Source of the DNA: Zingiber officinale | Lineage: Eukaryota; Streptophyta; Magnoliopsida; Zingiberales; Zingiberaceae | Assembly: GCF_018446385.1 (NCBI RefSeq) | Contig: NC_056001.1 | Location: forward strand, 6,901,600 to 6,965,599 | Direction of reading: 5' to 3' | DNA length: 64,000 nucleotides | Shown here: piece by piece, positions 22,630 through 32,593 of the stretch | How positions within the stretch are numbered: position 1 is the stretch's first letter | Layout: the number at the start of each line of letters is the position of its first letter | Translations under genes and position numbers: made by a program | The notes under the pieces: generated by a model | Seen by the model: the letters and a program-made list of their open reading frames with translations, nothing else | Told to the model about the DNA's origin: nothing | The model's database searches: none

Positions 22630-23451
22630 TGATCCGGCGGTTAGAACAGGGGACCCCCATTCTGAGGGGTCAATGACACGTGGGAGTCAAAAGGTCAGGT
22701 GGCCGACCGGAGAAGGATGGGCCGACCTCCCGGCCGGCCAACCGGTGAATAACCGATGGCAAAAGGCGCCCCGACAGAAGTCGGGGTTCCGGCGCTCAAT
22801 TGAACAGTAGCGAAGAGCCGAGCGGAAGGCCGAAGACAAGGTGACATACTGCTAGCAGTCCCCACAGCACCTTACCGAGGATCTACCCAGCATACCGAGG
22901 CATACGAAGAGTCGGACGGGGTGTGATTGGTTTTAGGTATGGAGTAAGATGAGTGCCGGCCGGACTCCCTGTCCGGCCGGTCGGACGGGCACCTCGTCAT
23001 GGGGTAGGGATAGGACAATTTATATCTTATGACAGCGGTCAAGTCCTATGACTAGGCCATACTCCTAATCTGGCGACGAGGTGTTCTGCTGTCCCATCGA
23101 GAGCGTGCTTGGACTGTAGCAGTATGGTGTCAGGTAAGCTCTCTGACAAACACATACCGAGGTATGGGCTAAGAACACGTGTTTACCTCGATTGGTGTGC
23201 ATGAGTTTCTTCCAGCCCTATATAAGAAGCCTTATACTTCGCCGGAGGTACGTTTTGAAACCTTTGGAGCCACTTTTTTCACTACTTGCTTGCCTGACTT
23301 GAGCGTCGGAGAGTCGCCGCCGGGAACCTCTTCTCGGCCCGACTTTTGTGCAGGTTCACCGGAGGTTCGTGCAACCAGTCGAAGATCCACGTCAGCAGCC
23401 GGGGAGCGCCACGTGCCCAGCGTCCGTTGATTCAGTATTCGGACAGGATCA
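22630..23451 (+). repeat. 5' LTR of the Gypsy element
   Basis: It starts TGATCCGGCGG and ends ACAGGATCA. A TATA box (TATATAAG, 23219-23226) follows the words TTCTTCCAGCCC and should drive transcription from about 30 bp downstream. The pair CCGGCCGG and the word CCGAGCGG recur. Confidence 0.93.
23219..23226 (+). promoter_or_regulatory. TATA box of the 5' LTR
   Basis: TATATAAG is present at the same place in both LTRs (33183-33190 in the 3' copy), about 230 bp before the LTR end. This is the usual U3/R arrangement. Confidence 0.7.
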
Positions 23452-23472
23452 ATTTGGCGCCGTCTGTGGGAA
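23452..23472 (+). other. Primer-binding site
   Basis: Directly after the LTR comes a short AT-rich gap and TGGCGCCGTCTGTGGGAA, the standard primer site sequence of plant Tat/Athila-type Gypsy elements. The first bases are complementary to a tRNA 3' end ending in GGCGCCA. Confidence 0.8.
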
Positions 23473-23496
23473 CGCTCCTGCATCCGAACGGAAGCA

Positions 23497-25692
23497 ATGG
23501 ACGAGGCTGGATGACAGCACACGGTGACGCTTTCCATGGAAGAACTCGACGCTCTTATCGAGTTGAGGGCCGCTAAGTTGGTGGAATAAAAACAGAAGGC
23601 GCCATCCGAGCGGCCTGAGCAACAAGCAACATCAGCATCCGGTGGCCGAGCGGAAGCACCCCCAGCCACAGTTCCGTTCCATCAAGCTCTTTTTCGCACT
23701 CCTCCCGAAGCCGCAGCAGCTAATCGGGATAGAGGCTCTTCGTCAGATGAAGTACCCATACGGGATAACAGAAAAGGCAAAGCCCCCCGAGCGGACGCCT
23801 CGCCCGAGCGGGTCAATCGTCAGTTCTCAGAGGCCATCTTGAAAGATCCTCTGCCAAAGCACTATGTGCCCCCGGCAATCGGCGAATACAATGGAACTAC
23901 AGACCCGGATGACCATTTGGGTAAGTTCGACAACACCGCTACCCTTCATCAATATACAGACGGAGTAAAGTGCCGAGTTTTTCTTACCACCCTCTCGGGA
24001 TCGGCTTAACGGTGGTTTTGGAGGCTGCCGGACGGATCCATCACAAGCTTCAAAGACTTCCGAACGGCCTTCCTCCACCACTTCGCCAGCAGTCGGTGCT
24101 ACCAGAAGACTAGCGTGAGCCTATTCGCCATAAAGCAAGAGGCTCGCGAGCCGCTCAGAACTTATATCCAGCGGTTCAATCAAGTGGCCATGGACATTCC
24201 AACGACCACCTCAGAGACAATGATGAACGCATTTACACAAGGCCTCGTGGACGGGGACTTCTTCCGCTCGCTCGTTCGGAAGCCGCCCCGAGACTACGAC
24301 CATATGCTACACCGAGCCAACGAGTACATCAATGTGGAGGAAGCCCAAGCGTATCGAAGAAAGGAAACTCCAACTGATCGGGCTCCCCCTGCCGAGCAGA
24401 AGCCTCACACCGCTCATCAACCGCCGAGAGGACCGAGGGCCGAAGCAATCCGCTCCCCCCATGTGCGGTCCCACGTGTAAGAAGTAGCGGCCGAGCGGCC
24501 CAAGCCAAAGAAGAAATGGACTCCCATGTTCTGCTCATTCCACCGCACGGACACCCACAATACCAGAGACTGTCGGAGTCTGCCCCTGATTGCCCATCCC
24601 GTTCCCCAAAGTGGTGGCCGTAGATCACCGTCATCTGACAGGCGACAGAGGCCTCGTATATCTGAGCGGACAATGCCCGATAGGAGGCCAAGGCAAACTC
24701 CCGAGCGGCATCATACACCGAGACGAGAAGACAATCCCCGGCAGTCTAGGGAGCGACCCAGACCGTCCGCCCGGGAGGAAGAGAATAGAAACAACACTTC
24801 CCGGGGCGAGATCAACATCATAGCTGGTGGGCCGACCGGAGGTGACTCTAACCGAGCAAGAAAGGCGAGAATCCGGCAGCTCCAAATCCATGCAGTCGGC
24901 TGCAGCCAAGAGCGGGCGAGCGGACCTGAAATCAGTTTCGGGCCAGGGGACTTGGAAGGAGTTGAAGTACCCCACGACGACGCTCTCCTCATCAAAGCGG
25001 TAATAGACAACTACACTGTTCACCGCGTATTTGTTGACACAGGAAGTTCAGTCAACATCATATTTAAAAAGGCATTCGATCAACTACAAATTGATCGGGC
25101 CGAGTTGCTACCCATGACGACCCCCCTATACGGGTTTACGGGTAACGAAGTTCAGCCGGTCGGACAGATCCGGCTGGCTATCTCGCTGAGAGAAGAGCCG
25201 CTCAGGAGGACGCGGACAGCAAACTTCGTGGTGGTCGACTCTCCCTCGTCATATAACGTCATTTTGGGACGACCGGCGCTCAGCGAGTTCCGAGCGACCG
25301 TCTCCACCTTCCACCAGAAGATCAAGTTCCCCGTCGAAGACAAAGTGGGAGAAGTACGGGGAGATCAACTGGCAGCTCGGCGATGCTATGTCGAAATGGT
25401 CCGAGCAGAAGCAAATTCCGCTCGGAAGTCGCCACGGATCGAGGTGAATGCTATAACTGAAAAGCCTCCCTCTTTAGTTTATGAAGAAAAAGAGGAAGTG
25501 CAGATACACCCGACCCAATCGAAGGCCACGACTTCATCGCGTCTGATCTGGAGGCGAATCAGAAAGAGGAGATCTTCGGAGGCATTGGATCACCTCCTCT
25601 TTCTGATTCGCCTCCAGATCGGACGCGATGAATGTCTTCGTCTGGTCGACACACGAGCTGCCCGGAATTTCACCAAGTATAACGCAGCATGA
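23497..25692 (+). pseudogene. gag-pro: Gypsy gag-protease, four in-frame stops
   Basis: Gag assembles the particle and the aspartic protease matures the polyprotein. One frame runs from the ATG at 23497 through TGA (23512), TAA (23587), TAA (24007) and TAA (24478). Recognisable parts are MEELDALIELRAAK, then the retrotransposon gag core (HYVPPAIGEYNG, DPDDHLGKFDN, SFKDFRTAFLHHF, REPLRTYIQRFNQ), a CSFHRTDTHNTRDC zinc-knuckle-like element, an Arg-rich linker and the protease (VFVDTGSSVNIIF with the DTGS catalytic motif, about 25030). Every stop could derive from CAA or CGA by one C-to-T change. The frame ends just after a long inverted repeat that shifts it relative to pol. Confidence 0.9.
25524..25634. 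repeat. Foldback inverted repeat at the gag-pol junction
   Basis: TCATCGCGTCTGATCTGGAG with its following bases (from 25532) is repeated in inverse orientation ending GGACGCGATGA at 25632. The arms are about 40 bp with two or three mismatches and the loop about 20 bp. The minus strand of the right arm reads IASDLEANQKEEVIQCLRR, the sense of the same segment, so the right arm is an inverted second copy of coding sequence. It breaks the frame between protease and reverse transcriptase. Confidence 0.88.
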
Positions 25693-28639
25693 GCTCCACG
25701 TCCGACCGGACGCTCGGCCAGTAAAGCAAAGAAAAAGGGACTTCAGCGCCGAGCAGAATGCCATCATCCGAGCGGAGGTGGAGAAACTCTTGGAGGCCGG
25801 CCATATACGCAAGGTCCAGTTCCCGAGCTGGTTGGCGAATGTGGTGCTAGTTTCCAAGCCCGGTAATAAGTGGAGAGTGTGCATCGATTTCCGGGACCTT
25901 AACAAGGCGTGCCCAAAGGACTTTTACCCCTTGCCCCGAATCGATCAACTGGTGGATTCTACGGCCGGCTGCGAGTTGATATGCATGCTCGACGCCTATC
26001 AGGGATACCATCAAGTGCCGCTCGCCCGGCAAGATCAAGAAAAAGTTAGCTTCGTGACGTCCAACGGCACCTACTGCTATAATGTGATGTCGTTCGGATT
26101 GAAGAACGCGGGAGCCACCTATCAACGCTTGATGAACAAAGTGTTCAAGGAGCAGATCGGGCGGAATCTGGAAGCTTATGTGGACTACATTCTTATCAAG
26201 TCCGTCCGAGCGGCTGATCTCTTCAAAGACATGGAGGAAACCTTCCGAACGTTACAAAAATATGGAGTCAAGTTAAATCCTCATAAATGCCTGTTCGGAG
26301 CAAAAGGAGGGTGTTTCTTAGGATACATAGTGACCGAGCGGGGTATCGAAGCAAATCCCAGCAAGGTGAAAGCTCTACAAGACATGCCGCCTCCGCGAAA
26401 TACGAGGGAAGTGCAGCGTTTGACCGGTCGGATAACTGCTTTGTCCAGATTCATATCCAAAATTACCGACCGGAGCCTTCCTTTTTTCAAAATCTTGCGC
26501 AAGGCCACTAAGTTTCACTGGGACAAAGAATGCGATCGGGCGTTCGAAGATTTGAAGGCATATCTGAACTCTCTCCCGGTATTAGCCAAGCCGGCTGCGG
26601 GTGAGCCACTTTGTATCTACTTGTCTTCAACCGAGCAAGCGATCGGCTCGGCACTAGTGAAGGCGAGCAGGGAAGAGCCTGTGTATTTTCTTAGTCATAT
26701 TTTAAAAGATGTTGAATCTCGCTACACTGGGCTCGAGAAGCTGGCTTTCGCTCTAGTCCTCGCCGCTCGGCGCCTTCGTCCCTACTTCCTGGCGCATACC
26801 ATCATTGTCAAAACCAATAGCCCGCTCGGGCGAGTATTACTAAATCCAGAAGCGTCCGGGCGACTCATCAAATGGACGACGGAGTTGAGTGAATTTGACA
26901 TCCAATACCAGCCCCGCTCGGCAATCAAAGTGCAGTCCTTGGCAGATTTCGTGACCGAGGTGCAGAATTCAGAGCCCGAAGCTATGTGGAAATTATTTGT
27001 GGACGGGTCATCCACTCGGCTCGGAAGTGGGATTGGAATACTGTTGCTCTCCCCTCAAGAAGAAAAGATGCATTTATCCGTCCGGCTGGATTATAAAGCT
27101 ACAAACAATGAAGCAGAGTATGAGGCCCTCATAGCCGGCTTGCAGGCAGCACAGCATGTGGGAGCCAGTCGGGTAACGCTTCATTCGGATTCGCAGTTGG
27201 CCGCTCAGCAGCTCTCTGGCGCCTTTGAAATCAACAGCGCTCGGCTCAAACTCTACGCTGAAGCCTTTGAGAAGCTCAAAGCTAATTTTAGAGAAGTCAT
27301 TGTTCGGAAGATACCCAGAGCGGAAAATCAAGCGGCCGATGAGTTAGCCAAACTCGCGAGCTCAATAACGTCGGTCGCCATTCTGCAGCCGATTGAACAA
27401 GTATTGTTGGTGGCGCACATCGACCGTATGAAGGGTCTCACGTTTCCGAGCGACTGGAGGACACCGATCATGGAGTTTCTCCGCTCGGGTTCTACGCCAT
27501 CCGATCGGGATGAGGCCCAGCTACTAAGGAGGAGAGTCGGTTGGTTCACGCTCATTGGAGATCAGCTATACAAGAAGGCTTTCTCCCGTCCGCTTCTGAA
27601 ATGCGTGAGTTCAGAAGATGCGGCATACATCCTTCAAGAGGTGCATCAAGGATCGTGCGGGGGTCATCCGGGCGGGCGATCACTAGCTAAAAAGATACTG
27701 CTGGCCGGATACTTCTGGCCAACTTTACAAGCAGATGCCGCTCGGACCGTCGCGACGTGCCTTTCTTGTCAAAGGTATCATAATTTCTCTCACCGACCGG
27801 CGAAAGAAATGAAGGCCGCTACTGTCTCTTGCCCGTTCGACCAATGGGGAATGGATATTGTGGGTCCATTTCCTATGGCAACCGGACAGCGGAAATTTTT
27901 ATTGGTGGCGGTTGATTATTTTTCCAAGTGGGTGGAAGCCGAGCCGCTAGCCAAGATCACCGAGCAGATGGTCAAGAAATTTATTTGGCAGAACATCATC
28001 TGTCGGTTCGGCATCCCCCGTCGACTTATCTCCGATAATGGGCGGCAATTCACAGGAAAGTTGCTCGAAGATTGGTGCAAAAGCTATAGCATCGAGCAAC
28101 ACTTCACGTCCGTGGCATATCCCCAAAGCAATGGTCAAGCCGAAGTAGTCAATCGGGAAATTCTTCGTATTTTGCGTGCTCGGCTCGATCATATGGGAGG
28201 AAGCTGGGTGGATGAGGTGTCAGGCGTCTTATGGGCCATCCGAACGACCCCGAAGGAAGGAACTGGCGTCACGCCCTTCCATTTGGTGTATGGCGGCGAA
28301 GCGGTTATTCCTGTCGAAGTTGGAGTTGAGTCCGCTCGGATCCAAAATTATGATGAGGACAACGCCGAGCGGAGGAACATGGAGCTGGATTTGGTCGAGG
28401 AAGAAAGAGCCAAGGCATCCGTCCGGCTGATGGCGTATCGTCAAAGAATGAAGCAGAGTTACAACCGGCGCGTAATCCCCAGATCATTCCAGGTTGGCAA
28501 TCTTGTCTGGAAGAAAGTAAAGTCGGTCGGCGACGTCGGCAAGCTAGAAGCTCCTTGGGCAGGCCCCTTCAAAATCATCGAAAAGCTCCGCTCGGGCGCT
28601 TACTATTTGGAGGATGAAGACGGGCGGCAGCTGGACTGA
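25628..28639 (+). CDS. pol: Gypsy pol: reverse transcriptase, RNase H, integrase
   Basis: This long frame (1003 codons) copies element RNA into DNA and inserts it. The reverse transcriptase has RVCIDFRDLNKACPKDFYPLP, MLDAYQGYHQ and FGLKNAGATYQRLM, but the catalytic YVDD is YVDY at residues 184-187 (GAC to TAC). RNase H begins near FVDGSS (Asp459) with NNEAEYEAL, HSDSQ and ENQAADELA, so its acidic residues are present. Integrase has an HHCC zinc-binding module (HQGSCGGHP, CLSCQRY) and the core Asp743, Asp803, Glu839 with DX35E spacing. The C-terminus ends at GRQLD with TGA in place of an expected Arg codon, followed in frame by PWSANHLQPYRAG. The start is arbitrary because the frame follows the foldback; in intact relatives it is fused to gag-protease. 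The altered active site should abolish reverse transcription. Confidence 0.92.
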   Translation: MNVFVWSTHELPGISPSITQHELHVRPDARPVKQRKRDFSAEQNAIIRAEVEKLLEAGHIRKVQFPSWLANVVLVSKPGNKWRVCIDFRDLNKACPKDFYPLPRIDQLVDSTAGCELICMLDAYQGYHQVPLARQDQEKVSFVTSNGTYCYNVMSFGLKNAGATYQRLMNKVFKEQIGRNLEAYVDYILIKSVRAADLFKDMEETFRTLQKYGVKLNPHKCLFGAKGGCFLGYIVTERGIEANPSKVKALQDMPPPRNTREVQRLTGRITALSRFISKITDRSLPFFKILRKATKFHWDKECDRAFEDLKAYLNSLPVLAKPAAGEPLCIYLSSTEQAIGSALVKASREEPVYFLSHILKDVESRYTGLEKLAFALVLAARRLRPYFLAHTIIVKTNSPLGRVLLNPEASGRLIKWTTELSEFDIQYQPRSAIKVQSLADFVTEVQNSEPEAMWKLFVDGSSTRLGSGIGILLLSPQEEKMHLSVRLDYKATNNEAEYEALIAGLQAAQHVGASRVTLHSDSQLAAQQLSGAFEINSARLKLYAEAFEKLKANFREVIVRKIPRAENQAADELAKLASSITSVAILQPIEQVLLVAHIDRMKGLTFPSDWRTPIMEFLRSGSTPSDRDEAQLLRRRVGWFTLIGDQLYKKAFSRPLLKCVSSEDAAYILQEVHQGSCGGHPGGRSLAKKILLAGYFWPTLQADAARTVATCLSCQRYHNFSHRPAKEMKAATVSCPFDQWGMDIVGPFPMATGQRKFLLVAVDYFSKWVEAEPLAKITEQMVKKFIWQNIICRFGIPRRLISDNGRQFTGKLLEDWCKSYSIEQHFTSVAYPQSNGQAEVVNREILRILRARLDHMGGSWVDEVSGVLWAIRTTPKEGTGVTPFHLVYGGEAVIPVEVGVESARIQNYDEDNAERRNMELDLVEEERAKASVRLMAYRQRMKQSYNRRVIPRSFQVGNLVWKKVKSVGDVGKLEAPWAGPFKIIEKLRSGAYYLEDEDGRQLD

Positions 28640-28810
28640 CCTTGGAGCGCGAATCATCTCCAGCCTTATAGAGCTGGGTGAAAGGTGCACTGATGTAACT
28701 CATTTTCGTGTATATGCTAGTCGCCCATGCCCTTGTAATGTAGTAAGCCAAAATAATTGAAGGATGGCAAATAGCTTCGCCGAACGGTTGTGTCAAGTTA
28801 GCCTTAAAGG

Positions 28811-29376
28811 CCGTCGAGCTCCGACGTTAAATATCGAGAGACGAGCCGGCGTCTATAAACCCTCCGAGCGGAAGACCGTCGAGCTCCGACGTTAAATATC
28901 GAGAAACGAGCCGGCGTCTATAAACCCTCCGAGCGGGAGGTCGTCGAGCTCCGAAGTTAAATATCGAGAGACGAGCCGGCGTCTATAAACCCTCCGAGCG
29001 GAAGACCGCCGATCGTGGAGCCAAGCGATCGAGCCGGCGTCTATAAACCCTCCGAGCGGAAGACCGTCGAGCTCCGACGTTAAATATCGAGAGACGAGCC
29101 GGCGTCTATAAACCCTCCGAGCGGGAGGCCGTCGAGCTCCGACGTTAAATATCGAGAGACGAGCCGGTGTCTATAAACCCTCCGAGCGGAAGACCGTCGA
29201 GCTCCGACGTTAAATATCGAGAGACGAGCCGGCGTCTATAAACCCTCCGAGCGGAAGGCCGTCGAGCTCCGACGTTAAATATCGAGAGACGAGCCGGCGT
29301 CTATAAACCCTCCGAGCGGAAGACCGTCGAGCTCCGACGTTAAATATCGAGAGACGAGCCGGCGTCTATAAACCTC
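28811..29376. repeat. 65-bp tandem repeat, nine units
   Basis: Units begin CCGTCGAGCTCCGACG and end CCTCCGAGCGGAAGA, starting at 28811, 28876, 28941, 29006, 29064, 29129, 29194, 29259 and 29326. The fourth is a 58-bp variant with a different first half; the eighth has a 2-bp insertion. Units are nearly identical. Hypervariable tandem repeats in the 3' untranslated region are known for Tat elements and can seed satellite DNA. Confidence 0.93.
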
Positions 29377-29767
29377 CCGGTCCGATAGAATGCAGCGTGA
29401 CACTGGCCAATGGTAAGAGCAGATCGACAACAGCTTGCTCTGTGAGGTCAATATACGGCTGAGCGGCACGCTCGTCAGCAAGGCCTTCCAAGTAAGGAGG
29501 TAAAGTAAAATAGGATTAATGAATAGAGAGCGAGGGAATGAACGAGGTTCGCACGCCGAACAGTAAGCGCACAGGCTCTTGGCGAAAAATACTTGCAAAT
29601 AGTCGGCTCTAATCCGAGTTAGCATATCTAACCGAACGGATTACTCGCAAGGAATACTTGGCAAAAGCAAATTTCATTCATACCCAGCGACGAACAGACA
29701 AAAGTTGATGACAAAAAATATTTTTGCCGAACGGCGATGATACAAAAAAGTTGATAAAAAACACTCC
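29377..29767. other. Gypsy 3' spacer between tandem repeat and antisense ORF
   Basis: No reading frame or recognised motif is visible. It should hold the 3' untranslated region of the antisense transcript. Confidence 0.5.
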
Positions 29768-31906
29768 TCACGCGTCAAAATCAAAAAGAGCATCAGGAAT
29801 GGCGCCCATCACGGTAGCCAGATCCTCTGGGGGGATGGTCAGCTCGGCGGGAAGGTGGCCTTTAGTCTTCAAGTAATCCACCGCCGTCTTGATCGCCTCT
29901 TCGAAAGTGAGGGAAATCTTGTCGGTGAATTTCTCTCCGAAGTCGTTCGAGCGGACAAATGCCTTCCTCACTTCGTCAGAGCGGGCCGATTCCCCATCCT
30001 GATACCCTTTGAGCGTGGCTCGGGAAGCATCGTTAGCGGCATGGAGATCCTTCAAGTCTCCTTCAAATTTGAGCAGATCGGCCGAGCGGCTCTCCTTCTC
30101 GGTGTCCAGAAGGGCATCCAGCTCCTTGACGCGTTGCTCTAGCCCTCTGATCTCCACCTTCATTAGATCCATGTCGTCGATGGCCTTGCGCTTCCGAGAT
30201 GTCGCTGTCTTGATCTCTTTATCCCGTTGTTTGACCACAGCTTCCAGCCGAGCGACCTCGCTCGCCAGATCGGAAGCTCGTTTCCGTTCGGCTTCCAAAA
30301 GCTTTTTGCTTTTCTCCAGAGCAGCTGTGGATTACCCTTGGTTTGCCTCCGAAAGTTTGAGTTTTTTCATTTCGTCCTCCAGCTCAGCTAGTCGATTACT
30401 GACGGCGATCTGCTCTACCCAACTCTGCGAACAAAGGCAGTTAAGTTAAAAGCTGAAATAAAAAGTATCAATAAAGCAAAAAGGCATACCCCGGTCGCCT
30501 GCTGCAGGTTACTGTCCCCTAGCTGACTGGGGGACATGAGCGCGACGCGTATGCGCGCGTCCTCCCAAACTTTGGCGAGCGGGCCGGTGAGGGTTATTTG
30601 TTGTTCAGGGACTGCAGGCCGATCGACGGCCGATAGATACTCCTCCGAAGGAAATCGGAGAACTGTTTTGATCACCCTCGGGCCGCTCGGATCCTCCTGA
30701 GATGCGGCGGCCTGGCCAGAAGGCTCGCCGGTCAGGGCAGGATGCTCGCCTAGTCGCTTGAGGCGACGCAGAGGCTGGGAGGTGGAAGGCTGCGTCTCGG
30801 GAACAGTCGGGGGTAATCTAACCTGCGTCGGAGTGTGCTCTGAAGAGACTGCCTCAGAGACCGCGTGAGCTGCATCACTCCGCTCGGAAGGCTGCCCATC
30901 TGATGAGATCGGTTGAGGAGCTTGCTCCAGACGTCGGCGCTTTCGAGTCGCCAAAGGTGCCTCGTCAGCCGATCGGCCTTCCTCCTCGGCCGGGGCAGAT
31001 GTTGTGATATTGGCCGCGGCCTCGTCAGTGAAGACTCGGGCGGCCGATGCCTCGGGAGCAACTTGAGTTCCCTCGCTCCCTTCAGTTGCAGAGCCGGTCA
31101 GGACCAGCCCTCGTTCGGCCGCTTCCTTATCCTTCACCGCCTCAATATTGGCGGCTTTCAGCTTTAGCTTTTCAGTTACCTTAGCACACCACATAACTTC
31201 AGCTGCAAAAACAAAGAATAAATCAGTTAGCACAAAAGAAAAAGGGGGATAAGAATCGCTTACTCATGGTGCAAGGAAGATCGGCTTGGATGGGAGACAA
31301 GCCGAATATATACATTACTCCAGGAAGGAGCAACTTGTCGATATCGTAACGTTGGCCGACCAGCTGGTTGGCCGCATGAAGATACGCTGGATGGCTCTTG
31401 AATTTGCCAAGACCCGGTTGATTCGGCACCGCCGTCTGCCACTTCGTTCGGAAGGCCGGCCGCTCCGGGAGACGCATAAAAAAGAAATGCTCCTTCCAAT
31501 GCTTATTGGAGCTCAGCATGTTGGTAAATAGGACGAAACCCGACCTAGATTGAAATATGAAGGTCCCCCACTCGGATTGTTTTGGGTAGAAGAAATAGTG
31601 GAAGATTTGGGGGTCAAAGGGGATATCGTTCAATTTGAAAAGGACTATCACCCCGCTCAACAACCTAATTGAGTTCGGGACTAATTGGTCGAGCGGGAGG
31701 CGAAAGTGGTTGCATATTTTGAGGATGAACGAATGTGGAGGAAAGCGCAGCCCGGCCAAAAATTGATCACGGAAGAAGCAAATGGTGCCGGGCGGCGGAT
31801 CATTAGGCCGATCGGAAGGAGTAGCTACAACTATCTCATGGTCGGCCGGAATTTCATACGCCCGAATGAGACGCAATGCGTCTTCTTCATCGAATCGGCT
31901 CTCCAT
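29768..31906 (-). CDS. Antisense ORF of the Tat element (PF04195-like, coiled coil), two introns, one stop
   Basis: It is transcribed against gag-pol. Exon 1 (31906-31264) encodes a globular domain resembling the plant putative gypsy-type transposon family (PPPGTICFFRDQFLAGLRFP, FHYFFYPKQSEWGTF, KHWKEHFFFMRLP). Intron 1 starts GTAAGCG and ends TTTTTGCAG. Exon 2 (31202-30490) encodes a low-complexity Ala/Glu/Ser-rich linker with AEERGLVL-like and RKRRRLEQAP basic patches, a possible nuclear signal. Intron 2 starts GTATGCC and ends TTCGCAG. Exon 3 (30424-29768) encodes a long coiled coil (ELEDEMKKLKLSEAN, EVARLEAVVKQRDKEIK) and ends FDFDA. A TAA at 30334-30332 interrupts exon 3; CAA to TAA would explain it. 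The whole is about 700 codons when spliced. Function is unknown; Tat relatives such as Grande carry similar antisense genes. Splice sites are inferred from sequence and from a relative at 35340. Confidence 0.75.
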
Positions 31907-32200
31907 AGTCGTATATCAGAGACTAGGAGCGCCGACTGTAGGCGTAGAAGTACTCGCCATGGTTGAAACAGAAGAGATATTGACAGAAAAACTAAAATAA
32001 AATGCCAACAGAATGAAAAAGAAAGCAATACAGGAGGCGGGGAGCTGAAAAGGAAGGCTTACGGGTACGAGAAAGATCGAGGAAAGGAAGAAGATGGCGA
32101 GCGCACCAAACAGGCGGGGAATAAGGATCGCCGGAGCAGAAACAACAGCGGGAGGTCGAAGGTCGATGAAGAAGAAGGCGGCGGAGAGAGGGGGCCGCGA

Positions 32201-32209
32201 GATTTATAA
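32201..32209 (-). promoter_or_regulatory. Possible TATA box for the antisense ORF
   Basis: The minus strand reads TTATAAATC within GC-rich surroundings, about 295 bp upstream of the antisense ATG at 31906. A pyrimidine-rich leader (CCCCCTCTCTCCGCCG) follows it, as in plant promoters. No experiment is implied. Confidence 0.45.
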
Positions 32210-32579
32210 CGTTTGCCCCGTACGGCCTTAGCCGTCCGATTCAGGTCGTGAAGAACGAGGTCATCATCCAGCCGTTCATTTCAAACGGCGGCTGTCCCAT
32301 CGGAGGTGACGCCACCGCCATACCCTGACAAAAGTAAGATTGCCACGTGTCAGAAAGATACGGGTTACATTTAATGAGCGCCCCGTACCGCACACAACGC
32401 ACGTGAGGGGCAGTAGAGAAGAGGATTCGGCATGGATTCCAAGGCAATACAAGGCACAGGCAAGATATCGCCGAACGGATGAGCATCCCTGAGCCTGGCC
32501 GAGCGGACTAATGTATCGGTCGTTACTCAGTCAGATCGGCAGTCCAGTCAGTCGGACTTCGCCTCCTTCGACTAGACTT

Positions 32580-32593
32580 GAGGGGGAGGCAAG
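32580..32593 (+). other. Polypurine tract of the Gypsy element
   Basis: GAGGGGGAGGCAAG lies directly against the 3' LTR, as expected for the plus-strand primer. Confidence 0.85.

Noticed and set aside
24329..25023. Antisense frames of about 130 codons over gag-protease
   Set aside because: Shadow frames created by GC-rich coding sequence; no domain and no promoter.
28811..29376. CRISPR-like array
   Set aside because: Units are contiguous 65-bp tandem repeats without unique spacers, in a plant retrotransposon.
30009..30449. 146-codon plus-strand frame rich in Ser and Arg
   Set aside because: Shadow of the coiled-coil exon of the antisense ORF, whose heptad pattern is clear on the minus strand.
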